In this document: one piece after another, positions 10,511 through 20,102 of the stretch | Layout: every line of letters begins with the position of its first letter | How positions within the stretch are numbered: the first letter of the stretch is position 1 | DNA from: Pseudomonas sp. FP2309 | GTDB taxonomy: Bacteria > Pseudomonadota > Gammaproteobacteria > Pseudomonadales > Pseudomonadaceae | DNA: 64,000 bases | Reading direction: 5' to 3' | NCBI RefSeq assembly: GCF_030687575.1 | Contig: NZ_CP117439.1 | Coordinates: forward strand, 3,339,501 to 3,403,500 | Translations under genes and position numbers: made by a program | Notes under the pieces: model-generated | Told to the model about the DNA's origin: nothing | The model's input: the letters and a program-made list of their open reading frames with translations, nothing else | Database searches by the model: none

Positions 10511-11824
10511 TTATCGAAGCTCGTTCGCGAAACGTCCGACTGCGTTCACCACCTGCTTGGCGCCGCCCTGGATCTCGGTGATAACGGCGCCGGCCTGGTT
10601 GGCAAGGGTCAGGCCTTGCTCGGCCTGTTCACGGCTGCTGAACATCTCGTTAATGGCTTCGTCGGCAAGGCGCTGGTTCTGTTGCACCACCGTGACGATC
10701 TCCTCGGTCGCGGTACTGGTGCGGCTGGCCAATTGCCGGACCTCATCGGCCACGACTGCAAAGCCACGCCCCTGCTCACCGGCTCGGGCGGCCTCGATCG
10801 CAGCGTTGAGCGCCAACAGATTGGTTTGCGCAGCGATGCCGCCGATGGTCTGCACAATGGCGCTGATCAACAGCGATTGTTTGCCCAGGGCCTCAATGCT
10901 GCCGGTGGCCGATTGCATCTGCGACGCAATGTTCTGCATGGTTTGCACCGTGTTCTGCACCACCGCCGCGCCGCGCTCTGCGGTGACGTCTGTTTGTAGT
11001 GATACCTCATAGGCCACGCCAGCTGCCTCCTTGACCTCCGATTCCCTCAACACCTGATCAGTGACCACACTGGCAAACTTGACCACTTTGCACAGGTTGC
11101 CCTCCGCATCGTGCACCGGGTTATAGGTGGCTTCGAGCCAGACTTCATTACCGCGACTGTCCACGCGCTTGAAGCGACTGGCGACAAATTCGCCACGGTT
11201 GAGGGTCTGCCAGAATCCCGCATACCCCGGCGACGCGGCCTCTTGGGCAGTACAAAACAGGCTGTGTTTTTTGCCGACGATTTGATCGAGCGTATAACCC
11301 ATGGCGTCGAGAAACTGCGTATTGGCAGTGACCACGGTGCCGTCCAACTTGAACTGAATGACGGCCGTCGAGCGGATTAACGCGTTGATGAACGCTTCGT
11401 TTTCCTTGGCTTTTTCGATGGCGCGGCTGACCTCGGCGCCGTAGCCCTGGATATGTGACAGCCGACCATCACGCCCGTGGATCGGGCACCAAGTGAGGTT
11501 GATCCAGGCCAGGCTGGCGTCGACGCGCAAAAAACGGTAATCGTCGGTCACCGGTTCCAGGCGTGTGATCGCCGCACCTAAATTATGAAAGCAGGGCAAG
11601 TCCTTGACGTAAGCCGGAACAATCTCAGCCAGCAAGCGGCCCTGTAATTGTTCACGGGAATAGCCCAGCGCACGGGCGAAGCCTTCGTTGACGGCGGTAA
11701 CCCGGAATTCAGCGTCGAGGTCGATGGAAAGCATCCCTCGATCGCATTGCGCGACGAGCTGTCGCAAGTGGAACAGCTCATCGTCACGGTCCTGTAGATC
11801 CTTCTTCAAGCGGCGATTAAACAT
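10511..11824 (-). CDS. soluble PAS-PAS methyl-accepting chemotaxis protein (BdlA-like)
   Basis: This gene encodes a 437-residue cytoplasmic chemoreceptor. The ATG at 11824 ([11 protein letters not shown]) follows AGGGAC. After a short coiled N-terminus come two PAS domains (about 25-135 and 145-260) with PAC-type ends. A short MCP signalling domain (about 280-437) includes the highly conserved hairpin tip [23 protein letters not shown]. No transmembrane segment is visible. The PAS-PAS-MCP architecture and length resemble BdlA of P. aeruginosa, a biofilm-dispersal receptor, but orthology is not established. No che genes are nearby, so it would work with a remote Che or other array. Confidence 0.85.
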   Translation of the reverse strand: MFNRRLKKDLQDRDDELFHLRQLVAQCDRGMLSIDLDAEFRVTAVNEGFARALGYSREQLQGRLLAEIVPAYVKDLPCFHNLGAAITRLEPVTDDYRFLRVDASLAWINLTWCPIHGRDGRLSHIQGYGAEVSRAIEKAKENEAFINALIRSTAVIQFKLDGTVVTANTQFLDAMGYTLDQIVGKKHSLFCTAQEAASPGYAGFWQTLNRGEFVASRFKRVDSRGNEVWLEATYNPVHDAEGNLCKVVKFASVVTDQVLRESEVKEAAGVAYEVSLQTDVTAERGAAVVQNTVQTMQNIASQMQSATGSIEALGKQSLLISAIVQTIGGIAAQTNLLALNAAIEAARAGEQGRGFAVVADEVRQLASRTSTATEEIVTVVQQNQRLADEAINEMFSSREQAEQGLTLANQAGAVITEIQGGAKQVVNAVGRFANELR

Positions 11825-11937
11825 AGCGGCGTCCCTGAGGTGGTCATCACTGCATCGGCCGTTGGGCCTGCGGCTTAAGCATAGACCGAAGAACAGTCCT
11901 GCTGGCCTTTTGTTACTACCGAGCGCCACGATAGAAA

Positions 11938-12207
11938 CTAGCCAGCGGGCCACTCCAAAGCCAGCATCAACTCATCGGCCTCAGAGCCCGGCGCAAACCG
12001 AAAGCCGTACATCTCATCGGCCGCCAGTATTCGCCCAAGGGCACTCAATAACTGCGCCTCGGTCGGCGACTCGCGCAGCAGCTTGTGTGCAGGTAACAAC
12101 AACTCGGCAGCAACGCCCTCGGCACTGGCGGCGTCGATCACCGCAAAGAGGATAAAGCGCAGGCGTATTTCGCGATCCGTCGGCCACACCGTTTTTCGCT
12201 TACCCAA
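11938..12207 (-). CDS. hypothetical protein, 89 aa
   Basis: This is a small reading frame that I do not recognise. The start is probably TTG at 12207, with GAGG six bases upstream; a GTG at 12189 is the alternative, and an in-frame stop precedes both. The product is soluble-looking and rich in Ala, Leu and Glu, with no signal peptide or cysteines. It lies between the soluble chemoreceptor gene and a lipoprotein gene on the same strand. Coding status rests on the open frame and a plausible ribosome site only. Confidence 0.45.
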   Translation of the reverse strand: MGKRKTVWPTDREIRLRFILFAVIDAASAEGVAAELLLPAHKLLRESPTEAQLLSALGRILAADEMYGFRFAPGSEADELMLALEWPAG

Positions 12208-12358
12208 GGTAGGGCCTCATATTTTCGGAAAAGTCCGAGGCTATTGCCGACGTCCGCGTGATTCAAGCGCGCGGACCCAAGATCGGCCGCTTCCTACAGA
12301 TAGAAAGGAAATACCGCACAGGGATTGATCATCAACGTTTATCTGCCGATGTTCACCC

Positions 12359-13108
12359 TTACTGCACCGGCAGGAAATTCATCAACAGCAGGCTTTGCGC
12401 GTAGTTGAGGCCGATACGTCGATAGCGCTCATCAAGCATTTGCGTCAGCAGATCAAGCCGCGCGACGATCTTGCCGAACTCCACGGCAAAACTGAGGTTA
12501 CTGCCCTCCTCCGAGATCTCATTGGAAAACAGCAGCAACACGCCGTTGGCATCCTGACGCTTGCTGAGCAGCCACGTGGCCTTCTCGATATTGCGTGCCG
12601 CATTGCTGACGAACTGTGGGTTGATCGAATCGGTCATGTAGAACTCGGTGCGGCCACCGTGTGCCGTCACCAGCATGCTGCCAATCGCGTAGATAAACGC
12701 GCCAACCCGATCGCCTTTGAACTCGGGGCTCAAGGAGTAACTCAAGGCCACCAGATCGCGCCGATCGCCCAGCGCCTGCAACGGTTGACGCTGCTCGATC
12801 GCCCGACGAATTTCGCGCTCGGCACTCGCCGCATCCGGGTAACCCGACTGCCGCCACTGGTTGGGGTTACGCAGATAGAGTTTGCTCATCAGCAGATACA
12901 GGCTTTGCAGGTTGTCGCGCATGCCCAGGGTTGCCATGCGATCGACACTGGTTTGAAAGAACTCGTCGGGCTTGCCGTTGCTGAACTGTTTGGCAATGTC
13001 ACGCCCCTGTTGCTGGGTGCAACCGGTGGCAACGAGCATTAAAACGGCAGCCAGCAACCACGACTGGCGCAGGGGACGAATGTAGAAATAAGAAAACGTG
13101 CGGTCCAT
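12359..13108 (-). CDS. hypothetical lipoprotein
   Basis: This gene encodes a 249-residue protein starting at the ATG at 13108. A hydrophobic stretch ends in a lipobox (LVATGC), giving a lipidated cysteine at about residue 29. The mature part appears largely helical and has no enzyme motif that I recognise. Longer starts up to 13240 would bury the signal peptide and are unlikely. It stands alone between a small hypothetical gene and a chemoreceptor gene. The envelope location is well supported; the function is unknown. Confidence 0.75.
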   Translation of the reverse strand: MDRTFSYFYIRPLRQSWLLAAVLMLVATGCTQQQGRDIAKQFSNGKPDEFFQTSVDRMATLGMRDNLQSLYLLMSKLYLRNPNQWRQSGYPDAASAEREIRRAIEQRQPLQALGDRRDLVALSYSLSPEFKGDRVGAFIYAIGSMLVTAHGGRTEFYMTDSINPQFVSNAARNIEKATWLLSKRQDANGVLLLFSNEISEEGSNLSFAVEFGKIVARLDLLTQMLDERYRRIGLNYAQSLLLMNFLPVQ

Positions 13109-13529
13109 CGGCACCCAAACTGGTTCATCTGCCCTCACGGGAAATCGACGGGGCTGGGACAAAGATAGAGCCAGGAAATCAAAAAAAGTGCAGTGAGCGC
13201 CGGCAGATAGTTGTAAGAAGCGCGCGCCAGAGCGTTTCATGACGAATACTATTGAGCGTCTATACTTCCTCGATCAGTTGCGTGTGTGGTTGGCGAGCCA
13301 GGGTGGCGGTTGAGCCTATTGAACAGCCTGGCGCGTACATGTACACCGGCTACGGCATTATCAACAGCAGTTGTAAATGAGGTGACGGCAATGAGACATC
13401 CCATTCGAGCACAAATGTTTGTCCAGGTGATTTGCCTGCTTTCGGTGGCTCAGCTTTTTTGCTGATTGCGATTAAAACTGCCCTCCACGCCTGCCGCGGG
13501 TGCGGCAAGCGTAGACCTGTGCCCCTATT
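13109..13529. other. 421-bp gap between lipoprotein and chemoreceptor genes
   Basis: No recognised gene lies here. It holds a possible 24-codon plus-strand frame (13391-13465) and little else that I can support. It covers the upstream region of the lipoprotein gene and the downstream region of the chemoreceptor gene. Confidence 0.5.
13391..13465 (+). CDS. possible 24-aa hydrophobic peptide
   Basis: An ATG at 13391 preceded by GAGGTGA opens a 24-codon frame whose product is basic at the start (MRHPIRAQ) and hydrophobic afterwards (VICLLSVAQLFC), like a tiny membrane peptide. The ribosome site is good, but the frame is too short to trust on its own. No family is recognised. Confidence 0.2.
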   Translation: MRHPIRAQMFVQVICLLSVAQLFC

Positions 13530-15155
13530 TCAGACCTTGAAGCGCGCCACCAAGTGATTGAGTTCAATCGCCAGGTTGGCCATCTCGCCGCAGGCGCTGG
13601 CGGTCTGACTGGCGCCTGCCGAACTCTGGACCGACAGTTCGCGGATGCTGGTCAGGTTCTGGTCAGCCTCGCGGGCCACCTGAGCCTGCTCTTCGGAAGC
13701 GGTGGCGATCAGCAGGTTGCGCTCGTTGATCTGGGCGATGGCCTCTGCGATCTGCTTAAGCGAAAGGTCGGCATTCTGCGCGACCGCGATTGAGCTGCTG
13801 GCCATCTGGGCACTGACGTTCATGGCACCCACGGCCTGGGTCGAGTCCGCCTGAATCGCGCTGATCATCTGCTCGATTTCCTGGGTCGACTGCTGGGTGC
13901 GGTGAGCCAGCGCACGCACCTCATCGGCTACCACCGCAAAGCCACGGCCTTGCTCGCCGGCACGGGCGGCTTCAATGGCCGCGTTCAGCGCCAGCAAGTT
14001 GGTCTGTTCGGCAATCGCGCGAATCACCTCGACCACCTTGCTGATGTCCTGGGCCCTGCCAGACAACGCCTTGACCTGATCCCCCGTGCTGGCAACGTTG
14101 CCCGCCAAGCTTTCGATGGCTTTGAGGGTCTGCGCCACATTCTCGATACCCGAGCGCGTGAATTCCATGGACTCGCGAGAAGATTGAGCGGCGGCGTCAG
14201 CATTGCGAGCCACCTCATCCACCGCGGCGCTCATTTCGGTCACTGCGGTCGCGGCCTGATTGACTTCATCGTTCTGCCGCACCAACCCGCGGCTGGCCTC
14301 TTCGGTCACGGCAGTCATTTCTTCAGAGGCTGACGCCAATTGGGTGGAGGAATCGGCAATACGAGCGATGGTTTCCCGCAGGTTGCGCTGCATCTTCGCC
14401 AAAGCGGCCAGCAGGCGGCCGGCTTCATCACGGCCACTGATCACCACTTCCCGTGACAGGTCGCTGTCGGCGATGCGCTCGGCTACGGCCAAGGCATCGC
14501 TGATCGGTGCCGAAATGCTGCGGGTCAACACCGCCGCCAACACCACGGTGAGTATGACGGTCGCCAGCAGCAGGCCAATCACCAGCGTCACACCCGTGCT
14601 GTACGTTGCAGCAGCCTCCTGGCCTGAATGCTTGGCGCCCTCATCGTTAAAGTCCGCGAGTTTGTTCAGCTTGTCTTGCATGGTATTGGTCATCGGACTG
14701 ATGCGGGTATTGATCAGGGCAATGGCTGCGGCGTTATCACCAGTTCGCAGCAATGGCTCCAGCTCATCCAACAGTTTGAAATACTGCTGCACATCGCCAA
14801 CCACTGCCTGGTAGAGCTCACGCTCCACCGGTCCGGAAATCAACGATTCATACGCGCTGATGGTGTTCTGAAGCGTGTTGCGGTAGCCGCTCAACGACGC
14901 GATGCGGGTTTGGCGCTGTTGTTCATCGGCGGTCACGGTGATACGGATACTTTCAAGGCGCAGGCGCAAGACGCCCGTCTGCAACTTTCCAATATCACGA
15001 ATCCCGGCCATCCAATTGGTTTCGACATCCTGCTCCGACTCTCGAAGCTTGCCCATTTGCATCACTGCGACAATGCCCAGCGCAAAAACCACCAGGATAA
15101 TCAGCGAGAAGAAGATGGCAGACCTGGGCGCGAGGTTTATATTCCTGACGTTCAT
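13530..15155 (-). CDS. transmembrane methyl-accepting chemotaxis protein (4HB-type sensor)
   Basis: This gene encodes a 541-residue chemoreceptor starting at the ATG at 15155. A first membrane segment (about 13-33) and a second (about 190-212) bracket a helical periplasmic domain of the four-helix-bundle type. A HAMP domain follows ([20 protein letters not shown], about 213-265). A long cytoplasmic coiled coil carries the canonical tip [20 protein letters not shown]. No C-terminal CheR-binding pentapeptide is apparent. It would signal ligand binding to a CheA/CheW array encoded elsewhere. The ligand cannot be predicted from the sequence. Confidence 0.92.
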   Translation of the reverse strand: MNVRNINLAPRSAIFFSLIILVVFALGIVAVMQMGKLRESEQDVETNWMAGIRDIGKLQTGVLRLRLESIRITVTADEQQRQTRIASLSGYRNTLQNTISAYESLISGPVERELYQAVVGDVQQYFKLLDELEPLLRTGDNAAAIALINTRISPMTNTMQDKLNKLADFNDEGAKHSGQEAAATYSTGVTLVIGLLLATVILTVVLAAVLTRSISAPISDALAVAERIADSDLSREVVISGRDEAGRLLAALAKMQRNLRETIARIADSSTQLASASEEMTAVTEEASRGLVRQNDEVNQAATAVTEMSAAVDEVARNADAAAQSSRESMEFTRSGIENVAQTLKAIESLAGNVASTGDQVKALSGRAQDISKVVEVIRAIAEQTNLLALNAAIEAARAGEQGRGFAVVADEVRALAHRTQQSTQEIEQMISAIQADSTQAVGAMNVSAQMASSSIAVAQNADLSLKQIAEAIAQINERNLLIATASEEQAQVAREADQNLTSIRELSVQSSAGASQTASACGEMANLAIELNHLVARFKV

Positions 15156-15363
15156 TGTTATCTCTCTTGGAGAGGTCGGTGCCTGGTGTGTTTCCGTCCA
15201 GGCAATCAACCAAGCTTGCGGAAGCTGCAAGCCAGCCAGTCATTGAGTTAGCGCAGCCTTTGGCAGGACATCATCAACCTGTCGCGCAGTCAGATCGGCA
15301 GCTCAACCTTCGAGAAATAATGGCTTAATGATGGCATTGCAACCATCAGATCATCCCTATTCT

Positions 15364-15406
15364 GGGGTAGGGATACTGGAAAACCGGATAGGAAAATCCC
15401 TACCCC
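15364..15406. repeat. perfect 11-bp inverted repeat with 21-bp spacer
   Basis: The arms GGGGTAGGGAT (15364-15374) and ATCCCTACCCC (15396-15406) are exact reverse complements. The spacer contains a CCGG. The element lies about 210 bp upstream of the chemoreceptor start. The 32-bp centre-to-centre distance, about three helical turns, would suit two operator half-sites; an RNA stem-loop is the alternative. Confidence 0.55.
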
Positions 15407-15433
15407 GAACGCGCGGATCACCCGCACCGTGAC

Positions 15434-15460
15434 AAAAAAAACCCGACTCAATGGCCGGGT
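15434..15460 (-). terminator. intrinsic terminator of the 65-aa acidic protein gene
   Basis: On the minus strand, ACCCG and CGGGT form a stem with a ten-base loop, followed by a run of eight T. It lies 18 bases after the stop of the gene at 15479-15676. Confidence 0.7.
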
Positions 15461-15478
15461 CCGATGATCTGAAGCGCG

Positions 15479-15676
15479 TCAGTTGTCGGGGTGTTCGCTC
15501 GCCACGGAATCGGCAGCATCAACGTCCGACATATCCTCTTCGAGAGGCGCCTCGTCGTCAGGTGGCAATGGGATCTTATCCTCATCACGCTTGGGGTCGT
15601 GCCCTGTTTCATTGTCTGTGCCGCGTGTTACCGCCTGCTGTGACAGGTTGCCGGGGGCATTCTCATTAATTTCCAT
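15479..15676 (-). CDS. small acidic, probably disordered hypothetical protein (65 aa)
   Basis: The product is strongly acidic and rich in Asp, Glu, Pro and Ser, with no hydrophobic core, so it is likely unstructured. The ATG at 15676 has GGAG upstream and the gene ends just before a clear intrinsic terminator, which together support it as a real monocistronic gene. Small acidic proteins of this kind recur in fluorescent pseudomonads, but no function is known to me. Confidence 0.65.
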   Translation of the reverse strand: MEINENAPGNLSQQAVTRGTDNETGHDPKRDEDKIPLPPDDEAPLEEDMSDVDAADSVASEHPDN

Positions 15677-15875
15677 GCTGGCTCTCCGCTCTTACGCTCG
15701 GGACATCCGCGCTTAAACATGGGAGTGGCAACACCCGGGCGAGTGCCGGGCGGTGGACGAACGGTCCAAAGCAAAGAGCGCCGCGGGGGGGCGAGGCGCT
15801 AAGATCAAATCCCATTGCTGCCTGTGGGGTGCAGAAAAGTAAACGACCGGCGAGCGTAGCATCGGAACCGCCAGC

Positions 15876-16814
15876 TCAAGACGTCAGGTGCGCCCGAGCC
15901 CACGCCTCGGCGGTCGTGACTGGAATCGACTGTTGCTCGTTGAAAGTGCCCGCTTTAGGCCACGCCACGCCCTTGCCCTGGGCGAATACCGCGCGGTACT
16001 TCTTGATGTGATGCGTTGGGTCTTTCTCCAATTCGTGGAGCAAGTACGGGACCGTCCACACATTACGGGCGAACGGGCGGCCCAGTACTCGCTCAAGAAC
16101 ACTGGCCACCTCTGCGTACGTCACCGTGTCGCCCGACAGATACACAATCTGATTGCGGAACGAGGGTTCGAAGAACACGATTTCTGCGGTCAACATCCCA
16201 ATGTCTTCCGGCGTCGTGAGCGTCACGCTGTTCTCAAGAGTGCCCAGCGCGTTCACGGTATCGTTTTCAAAATCGACCACGTCGAAAACAGGCTCGAAAA
16301 GGAAGCTGGTGAACATGCCTGTGGAGATGATGACCCACTCAGTTTCATCCTGGGCGCGAAGCAATTCACGTACATCAAGCTGCGCATCGAACAGATCCTG
16401 AGGGCTGCCTCGGCCGATGACCTCAAAGTCGACGCCAAACTGCCATGGGAAGTAGCGCTTCACACCGGATTTAAGCGCCGCTGTAGCGAGCTTCATCGGC
16501 GTCTCCCGGCCTGCAACCATGCCTGCGCAGCCGATAACGGTATCGAAGCGCGCGAACACTTCAGCCAGTTGATCGATTGAATCATTCACCAGATCCGCCG
16601 CCACCATTTCGATACCGTGCGCCCGAAGCTCATCGAGCTCGGCCTTTTTATTGGGTACCTGGGTGTTGATGGTCGAATCCCGTAGCAGGACGCTGATGGT
16701 GGAACCAGGGGCGCGCGTTGCTACTCGCGCAAGATGCCGCAAAACCGCAAACCCAAGCTCACCAGCGCCTAGAACGAGAATGGATTGGGGGGAACGTCGG
16801 GTGACTTCGGTCAT
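15876..16814 (-). CDS. NmrA-like NAD(P)-binding reductase (isoflavone-reductase family)
   Basis: This gene encodes a 312-residue member of the atypical short-chain dehydrogenase/NmrA family. The ATG at 16814 follows AGGAG; the longer open frame to 17066 overlaps the divergent regulator and is rejected. A Rossmann nucleotide-binding motif lies near the N-terminus (LVLGAGELGFAVLRHLA, about residues 13-29). The rest resembles aromatic-alcohol-reductase-like proteins. It is divergent from an hxlR-type regulator with 96 bp between the starts, so it is probably that regulator's target. Whether it reduces a substrate or acts as an NADP sensor cannot be told. Confidence 0.85.
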   Translation of the reverse strand: MTEVTRRSPQSILVLGAGELGFAVLRHLARVATRAPGSTISVLLRDSTINTQVPNKKAELDELRAHGIEMVAADLVNDSIDQLAEVFARFDTVIGCAGMVAGRETPMKLATAALKSGVKRYFPWQFGVDFEVIGRGSPQDLFDAQLDVRELLRAQDETEWVIISTGMFTSFLFEPVFDVVDFENDTVNALGTLENSVTLTTPEDIGMLTAEIVFFEPSFRNQIVYLSGDTVTYAEVASVLERVLGRPFARNVWTVPYLLHELEKDPTHHIKKYRAVFAQGKGVAWPKAGTFNEQQSIPVTTAEAWARAHLTS

Positions 16815-16910
16815 GATTTCTCCTGAGATAGGTTGCCTGTAAGATCGATAAATCGTTGCATGATTCGGCGGCGCTCGTAAGAAGGCACACCTGTGATACC
16901 GGAGAAAGAA

Positions 16911-17369
16911 ATGACCGATCAGGAGACTCTCAGCCAGGCAGAAGCCATCTGCCGAACGCTCAGGGAAGACGATGATGGGGTCAGACGAGAAGTGCTGGCT
17001 CACGCAGGAAGCCGCTGGTCGTTGGGCATCCTGCATGCCCTTGGGGTGTACGGCACCATGCGTCATGCCGAAATAAAAAGGCAGATGACAGGCGTGACCC
17101 AGCGGATGCTGACGAAAACGCTACGCTCGCTGGAGCGGGACGGCTTGGTGGCTCGGCGAACATTCGGTGAAATTCCGCCACGCGTCGAGTACGAACTGAC
17201 GCCGCTGGGCAGGGAACTGTTGATCCGTATGTCGCCTATCTGGACGTGGGTCGTCGAGAACGTGGAGGACTTCCGCAAAGCGCGCGGCATATTCGACAGC
17301 CAGGATGACAAGCAACCTGCATGGCAGATACCCACATCGCCTGCATTGGGTTCACAAGTGCCTGACTAG
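16911..17369 (+). CDS. HxlR-family winged-helix regulator
   Basis: This gene encodes a 152-residue regulator. The ATG at 16911 is preceded by GGAG eight bases away, and a GTG at 16893 is a weaker alternative. The winged helix covers about residues 30-115, with the family features RWSLGILHAL, then RHAEIKRQMTGVTQRMLTKTLRSLERDGLV. HxlR proteins usually respond to reactive or aromatic compounds and control an adjacent divergent enzyme. Here that enzyme is the NmrA-like reductase. The shared intergenic region has an imperfect inverted pair (AGGTTGCCT near 16830 and AGGCACACCT near 16884) that could be an operator. Confidence 0.9.
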   Translation: MTDQETLSQAEAICRTLREDDDGVRREVLAHAGSRWSLGILHALGVYGTMRHAEIKRQMTGVTQRMLTKTLRSLERDGLVARRTFGEIPPRVEYELTPLGRELLIRMSPIWTWVVENVEDFRKARGIFDSQDDKQPAWQIPTSPALGSQVPD

Positions 17370-17555
17370 GCGTCGTTTTACAAGAAGTGTGTTTAGGCCG
17401 TATCGGGCCCATCTCACTCGCGTGCTGCGTCGGTGACCATCATCACCTCGTTTTGCCAGTTGATCACATGGTGCGGCAGCAATGCCGGTGGGGTTGAGCG
17501 CAGTGTTTCGGTTGCCGTTGTTGAATTTGATGGCTGACATTGCCAAACGCCGAAA

Positions 17556-17640
17556 CGCAAAAGCCCCACATTGCGGGGCTTTCGTTTGAATCTTGGCGGG
17601 AAACCAGGGGTTGGAACCTTGGGGACGTTGTTAGCGTTCG
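17556..17640 (-). pseudogene. decayed copy of the 3' half of tRNA-Ser(UGA) with its terminator
   Basis: These 85 bases align with 20064-20149, the 3' part and terminator of the intact tRNA-Ser gene, in the same orientation. By eye there are nine mismatches and one gap, with 37 consecutive identical bases (17573-17609 against 20082-20118) covering the acceptor 3' end, CCA and part of the terminator. Homology stops before the anticodon arm, so the copy cannot make a tRNA. It may be the distal attachment-site scar of an element inserted at tRNA-Ser, or a decayed tandem copy. Its hairpin lies beyond the stop of the CHASE3 chemoreceptor gene on the same strand and may still terminate it. Confidence 0.75.
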
Positions 17641-17705
17641 AAAGTTTCAGATGAGTTTAGAGAGTGAGGGGCGACTCAAACCGGACAAAAACTTCGGACA
17701 CTTTC

Positions 17706-19328
17706 TTACAAGCGAAACTGACCTACTTCCTGTTTAAGTCCTATCGCCAACTGGTTCAAATCATTACTGGCGCGCAGAAGATCTTGCACAGAAAGATTGT
17801 TTTGCTCAGCCATCTGTGCCGAGCGCTCGACGTTACGAGCGACGTCCTGACTGGCAGCTGTTTGCTCACGTAAGGCCAGCGAAATCTGTTCGACTACCAC
17901 GAGTACCTGACCAGAGCTTTCGCTAATTTCGGTAATAGCCATACCAGCCGACTCAGCCATTTCTACTCCCTGGCTAACTTCCAACACACCGCTGCGCATA
18001 CTCTCCACAGTCTCACGGACTCCGAGTTGGATCTTTTCGATCATGCTGGCAATTTCTTTGGTGGATTTACCAGTGTTTTGCGCCAGCAAACGCACCTCAT
18101 CGGCCACGACTGCAAAGCCGCGGCCTTGCTCACCAGCCCGAGCAGCCTCAATGGCAGCGTTGAGGGCGAGGAGATTAGTTTGATCCGCAATGCCTTGAAT
18201 GACACTGATAATTGTAGATATCTGCTCAGAATGTTGGCCCAACTCTGACACTTTGGTCGAGGCATGCTGCACGGTTTTCGCGATACCGTTCATGCTGGTT
18301 AGGGTGTTCTGGATAACGGTGGATCCATCTGTTGATTGCTGACCAGAGCGATTAGCGAGGCCACCGGCCTCGTTTGCGTTGTTGGAGACATGGTTGATAC
18401 TTACCGTAAGCTCTTCAACAGTGGCCGCCATCGCGGATGCAGCACTTGATTGTTCGCTTACCGCGCTGGAAAGCTGCTCCGAAGCCCCTGAGATCTTCTG
18501 AACGGATTCAATCAATTGACTGGCGGCTTTATTGATCTGCTGGATCATTTCCCGCAAGCGCGTTTGCATGCGATCAAACGCCTTGGGCAGCTCATCGCTG
18601 CTGCTAGTATCAATCACGGCGTCCAATCTACCTTCAGCAACCGCTGTCGCCGCGTCTATAGCTACTTGCAGGCGGGCACGCGTGGTGCGGCCTAAAGCAT
18701 AGGCGAGGATGACCGCCAGAAAGGCAGCAATCAAACCACCGGCCACCAGAATAGTAATCGCGCGATCTTTGGCGTTGTTCATCTCCTGAGTGCGGCTTGC
18801 CAGCAGAACGTCTTCCGCCTGCGAAAGTTCTGCAATAATGCCGCGCATGTCATCCATTTTGGCTTTGTCTGCGCCCCTGCTTATGCGCTGATTCAGCGAA
18901 TCCCCGGAGGTGCCGTTCTGTGTTATTTCACGCCGTTGAGCGATGATCGAATGGACGTCTTCGTCCAGCCAACGCTTTTGTAGCTGCTCCAATGAAGCAA
19001 GCCGTTTCTGCTGCTGCGCGTTATCAATCGTCAGTTCTTTGAGCGTCGCAAGACTGCTTGAGAACTCACTTTCACCGACAATCTGGGGTTCGAGAAAGCT
19101 GTCCTTGCCGCTGATGACGAAGCCGCGCATGCCGGTCTCAATATTGATCAACTGTTCTAGGGCGACCTGGGACTGACTTAACACGCGATAACTGTGGACG
19201 TTGCTATTAATCGCACTGTCTACCTGTCCAAAACCACGGTATGCGCTGATGACAAGGATGCCCAGCAGAACTACGATGGTGGCAAAGCTAAGGTACAGCT
19301 TTTGGGAAATACTGAGTTTGCTGTACAT
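17706..19328 (-). CDS. methyl-accepting chemotaxis protein with CHASE3 sensor
   Basis: This gene encodes a 540-residue chemoreceptor. A membrane segment near 12-32 precedes a CHASE3-type periplasmic domain (about 38-185) with the family motif [20 protein letters not shown] second membrane segment lies near 188-210, then HAMP (about 212-265) and the signalling domain with the canonical tip [23 protein letters not shown]. Its codons end in A or T noticeably more often than those of the neighbouring core genes, suggesting a different origin. It is bracketed by the intact tRNA-Ser and the tRNA remnant. The ligand is unknown. Confidence 0.92.
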   Translation of the reverse strand: MYSKLSISQKLYLSFATIVVLLGILVISAYRGFGQVDSAINSNVHSYRVLSQSQVALEQLINIETGMRGFVISGKDSFLEPQIVGESEFSSSLATLKELTIDNAQQQKRLASLEQLQKRWLDEDVHSIIAQRREITQNGTSGDSLNQRISRGADKAKMDDMRGIIAELSQAEDVLLASRTQEMNNAKDRAITILVAGGLIAAFLAVILAYALGRTTRARLQVAIDAATAVAEGRLDAVIDTSSSDELPKAFDRMQTRLREMIQQINKAASQLIESVQKISGASEQLSSAVSEQSSAASAMAATVEELTVSINHVSNNANEAGGLANRSGQQSTDGSTVIQNTLTSMNGIAKTVQHASTKVSELGQHSEQISTIISVIQGIADQTNLLALNAAIEAARAGEQGRGFAVVADEVRLLAQNTGKSTKEIASMIEKIQLGVRETVESMRSGVLEVSQGVEMAESAGMAITEISESSGQVLVVVEQISLALREQTAASQDVARNVERSAQMAEQNNLSVQDLLRASNDLNQLAIGLKQEVGQFRL

Positions 19329-20063
19329 ATGTATGCACTCGAATGGTGGAGCATCCTTCGCTCGGACGTTTAGTTTTTTAATGCAAAGATCGTATGAGCC
19401 GTATCGACTTCATTTTTTTATCGGCAACTACTGCCGTAGCTTTAGCGGCACTCTCAACAGGCATCAATTTGCAAAAGTGCGCTTCAAGACAAAAGTCCGC
19501 GCATCATGTCTTGCGTTATTAAACCCGCTGCCATCTGTGCGCAAACAACTGATCGTTCTCACTCCTCCGGAGCATTGGCAGTCGCGTCAATGTGCTTGAT
19601 ATAGGATCACTTGCATTGAGCCGCACCGATTGGATCAAACACATGATCGCCGCCACGGTTTTTCGCCTCTAAAGCTCGTTGCCTCACGTCACACCAGGTC
19701 AAAAACCAGAGGACTGCATACAGTCATGGCTTTGCCCAGCATGAACCTTGGTGAAGGCACATACGACTGGCTTGTGCTTCCCAGCAGCGGGATCAGCCCG
19801 CGGCGCCGGATGATAGGCGCAATGTCGCAGTTGGCTGAGTACATGGACTCAAGAAGGAGTTACAGCCGGACGCCAGAAGTAGCAAGACGATCGCGCAGAA
19901 AGCGTGGTTGTGCTGGGTATCGGATAATTCGCTGGCGCGTTGTTGATCCTGATCGCAGCTAGGTCACCCTTGCGCAAACGGCAATTTGTAAAGATTTGCG
20001 GAACTGCCTGAATCATGCGCAAACGATCAGGCGATAGACGACTGCTGCACCAAACCCCAAAAA
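19329..20063. other. gene-poor 735-bp stretch between CHASE3 receptor and tRNA-Ser
   Basis: I see no convincing gene. Short frames exist on both strands (for example 19630-19962 plus and 19849-20079 minus) but their products resemble no family I know and lack good ribosome sites. The base composition is less GC-rich than the core. It may be decayed cargo of a former insertion at tRNA-Ser. The receptor promoter should lie near 19330-19420. Confidence 0.45.
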
Positions 20064-20067
20064 CGCA

Positions 20068-20091
20068 AAAGCCCCGCAATCGCGGGGCTTT
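20068..20091 (-). terminator. intrinsic terminator of tRNA-Ser
   Basis: AAAGCCCCGC and GCGGGGCTTT form a perfect ten-base stem with a four-base loop, followed on the minus strand by T-rich sequence. It begins 11 bases beyond the CCA end of the tRNA. Confidence 0.85.
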
Positions 20092-20102
20092 CGTTTGAAT
20101 CT

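Larger units (their letters stand above)
15156..15478. other. 323-bp gap upstream of the 4HB chemoreceptor gene
   Basis: No gene is seen. The stretch contains the 11-bp inverted repeat at 15364-15406 and the terminator of the small acidic gene at 15434-15460. The rest should hold the chemoreceptor promoter, which I could not place with confidence. Confidence 0.5.

Noticed and set aside
17352..17546. 64-codon minus-strand frame downstream of the HxlR regulator
   Set aside because: It overlaps the end of the regulator gene and lacks a clear ribosome site. The N-terminal sequence looks protein-like but matches nothing I know, so it was left out.
19630..19962. 110-codon plus-strand frame in the gene-poor stretch near tRNA-Ser
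   Set aside because: There is no recognisable family, no good ribosome site and a composition unlike neighbouring genes. It is more likely random open frame in decayed DNA.
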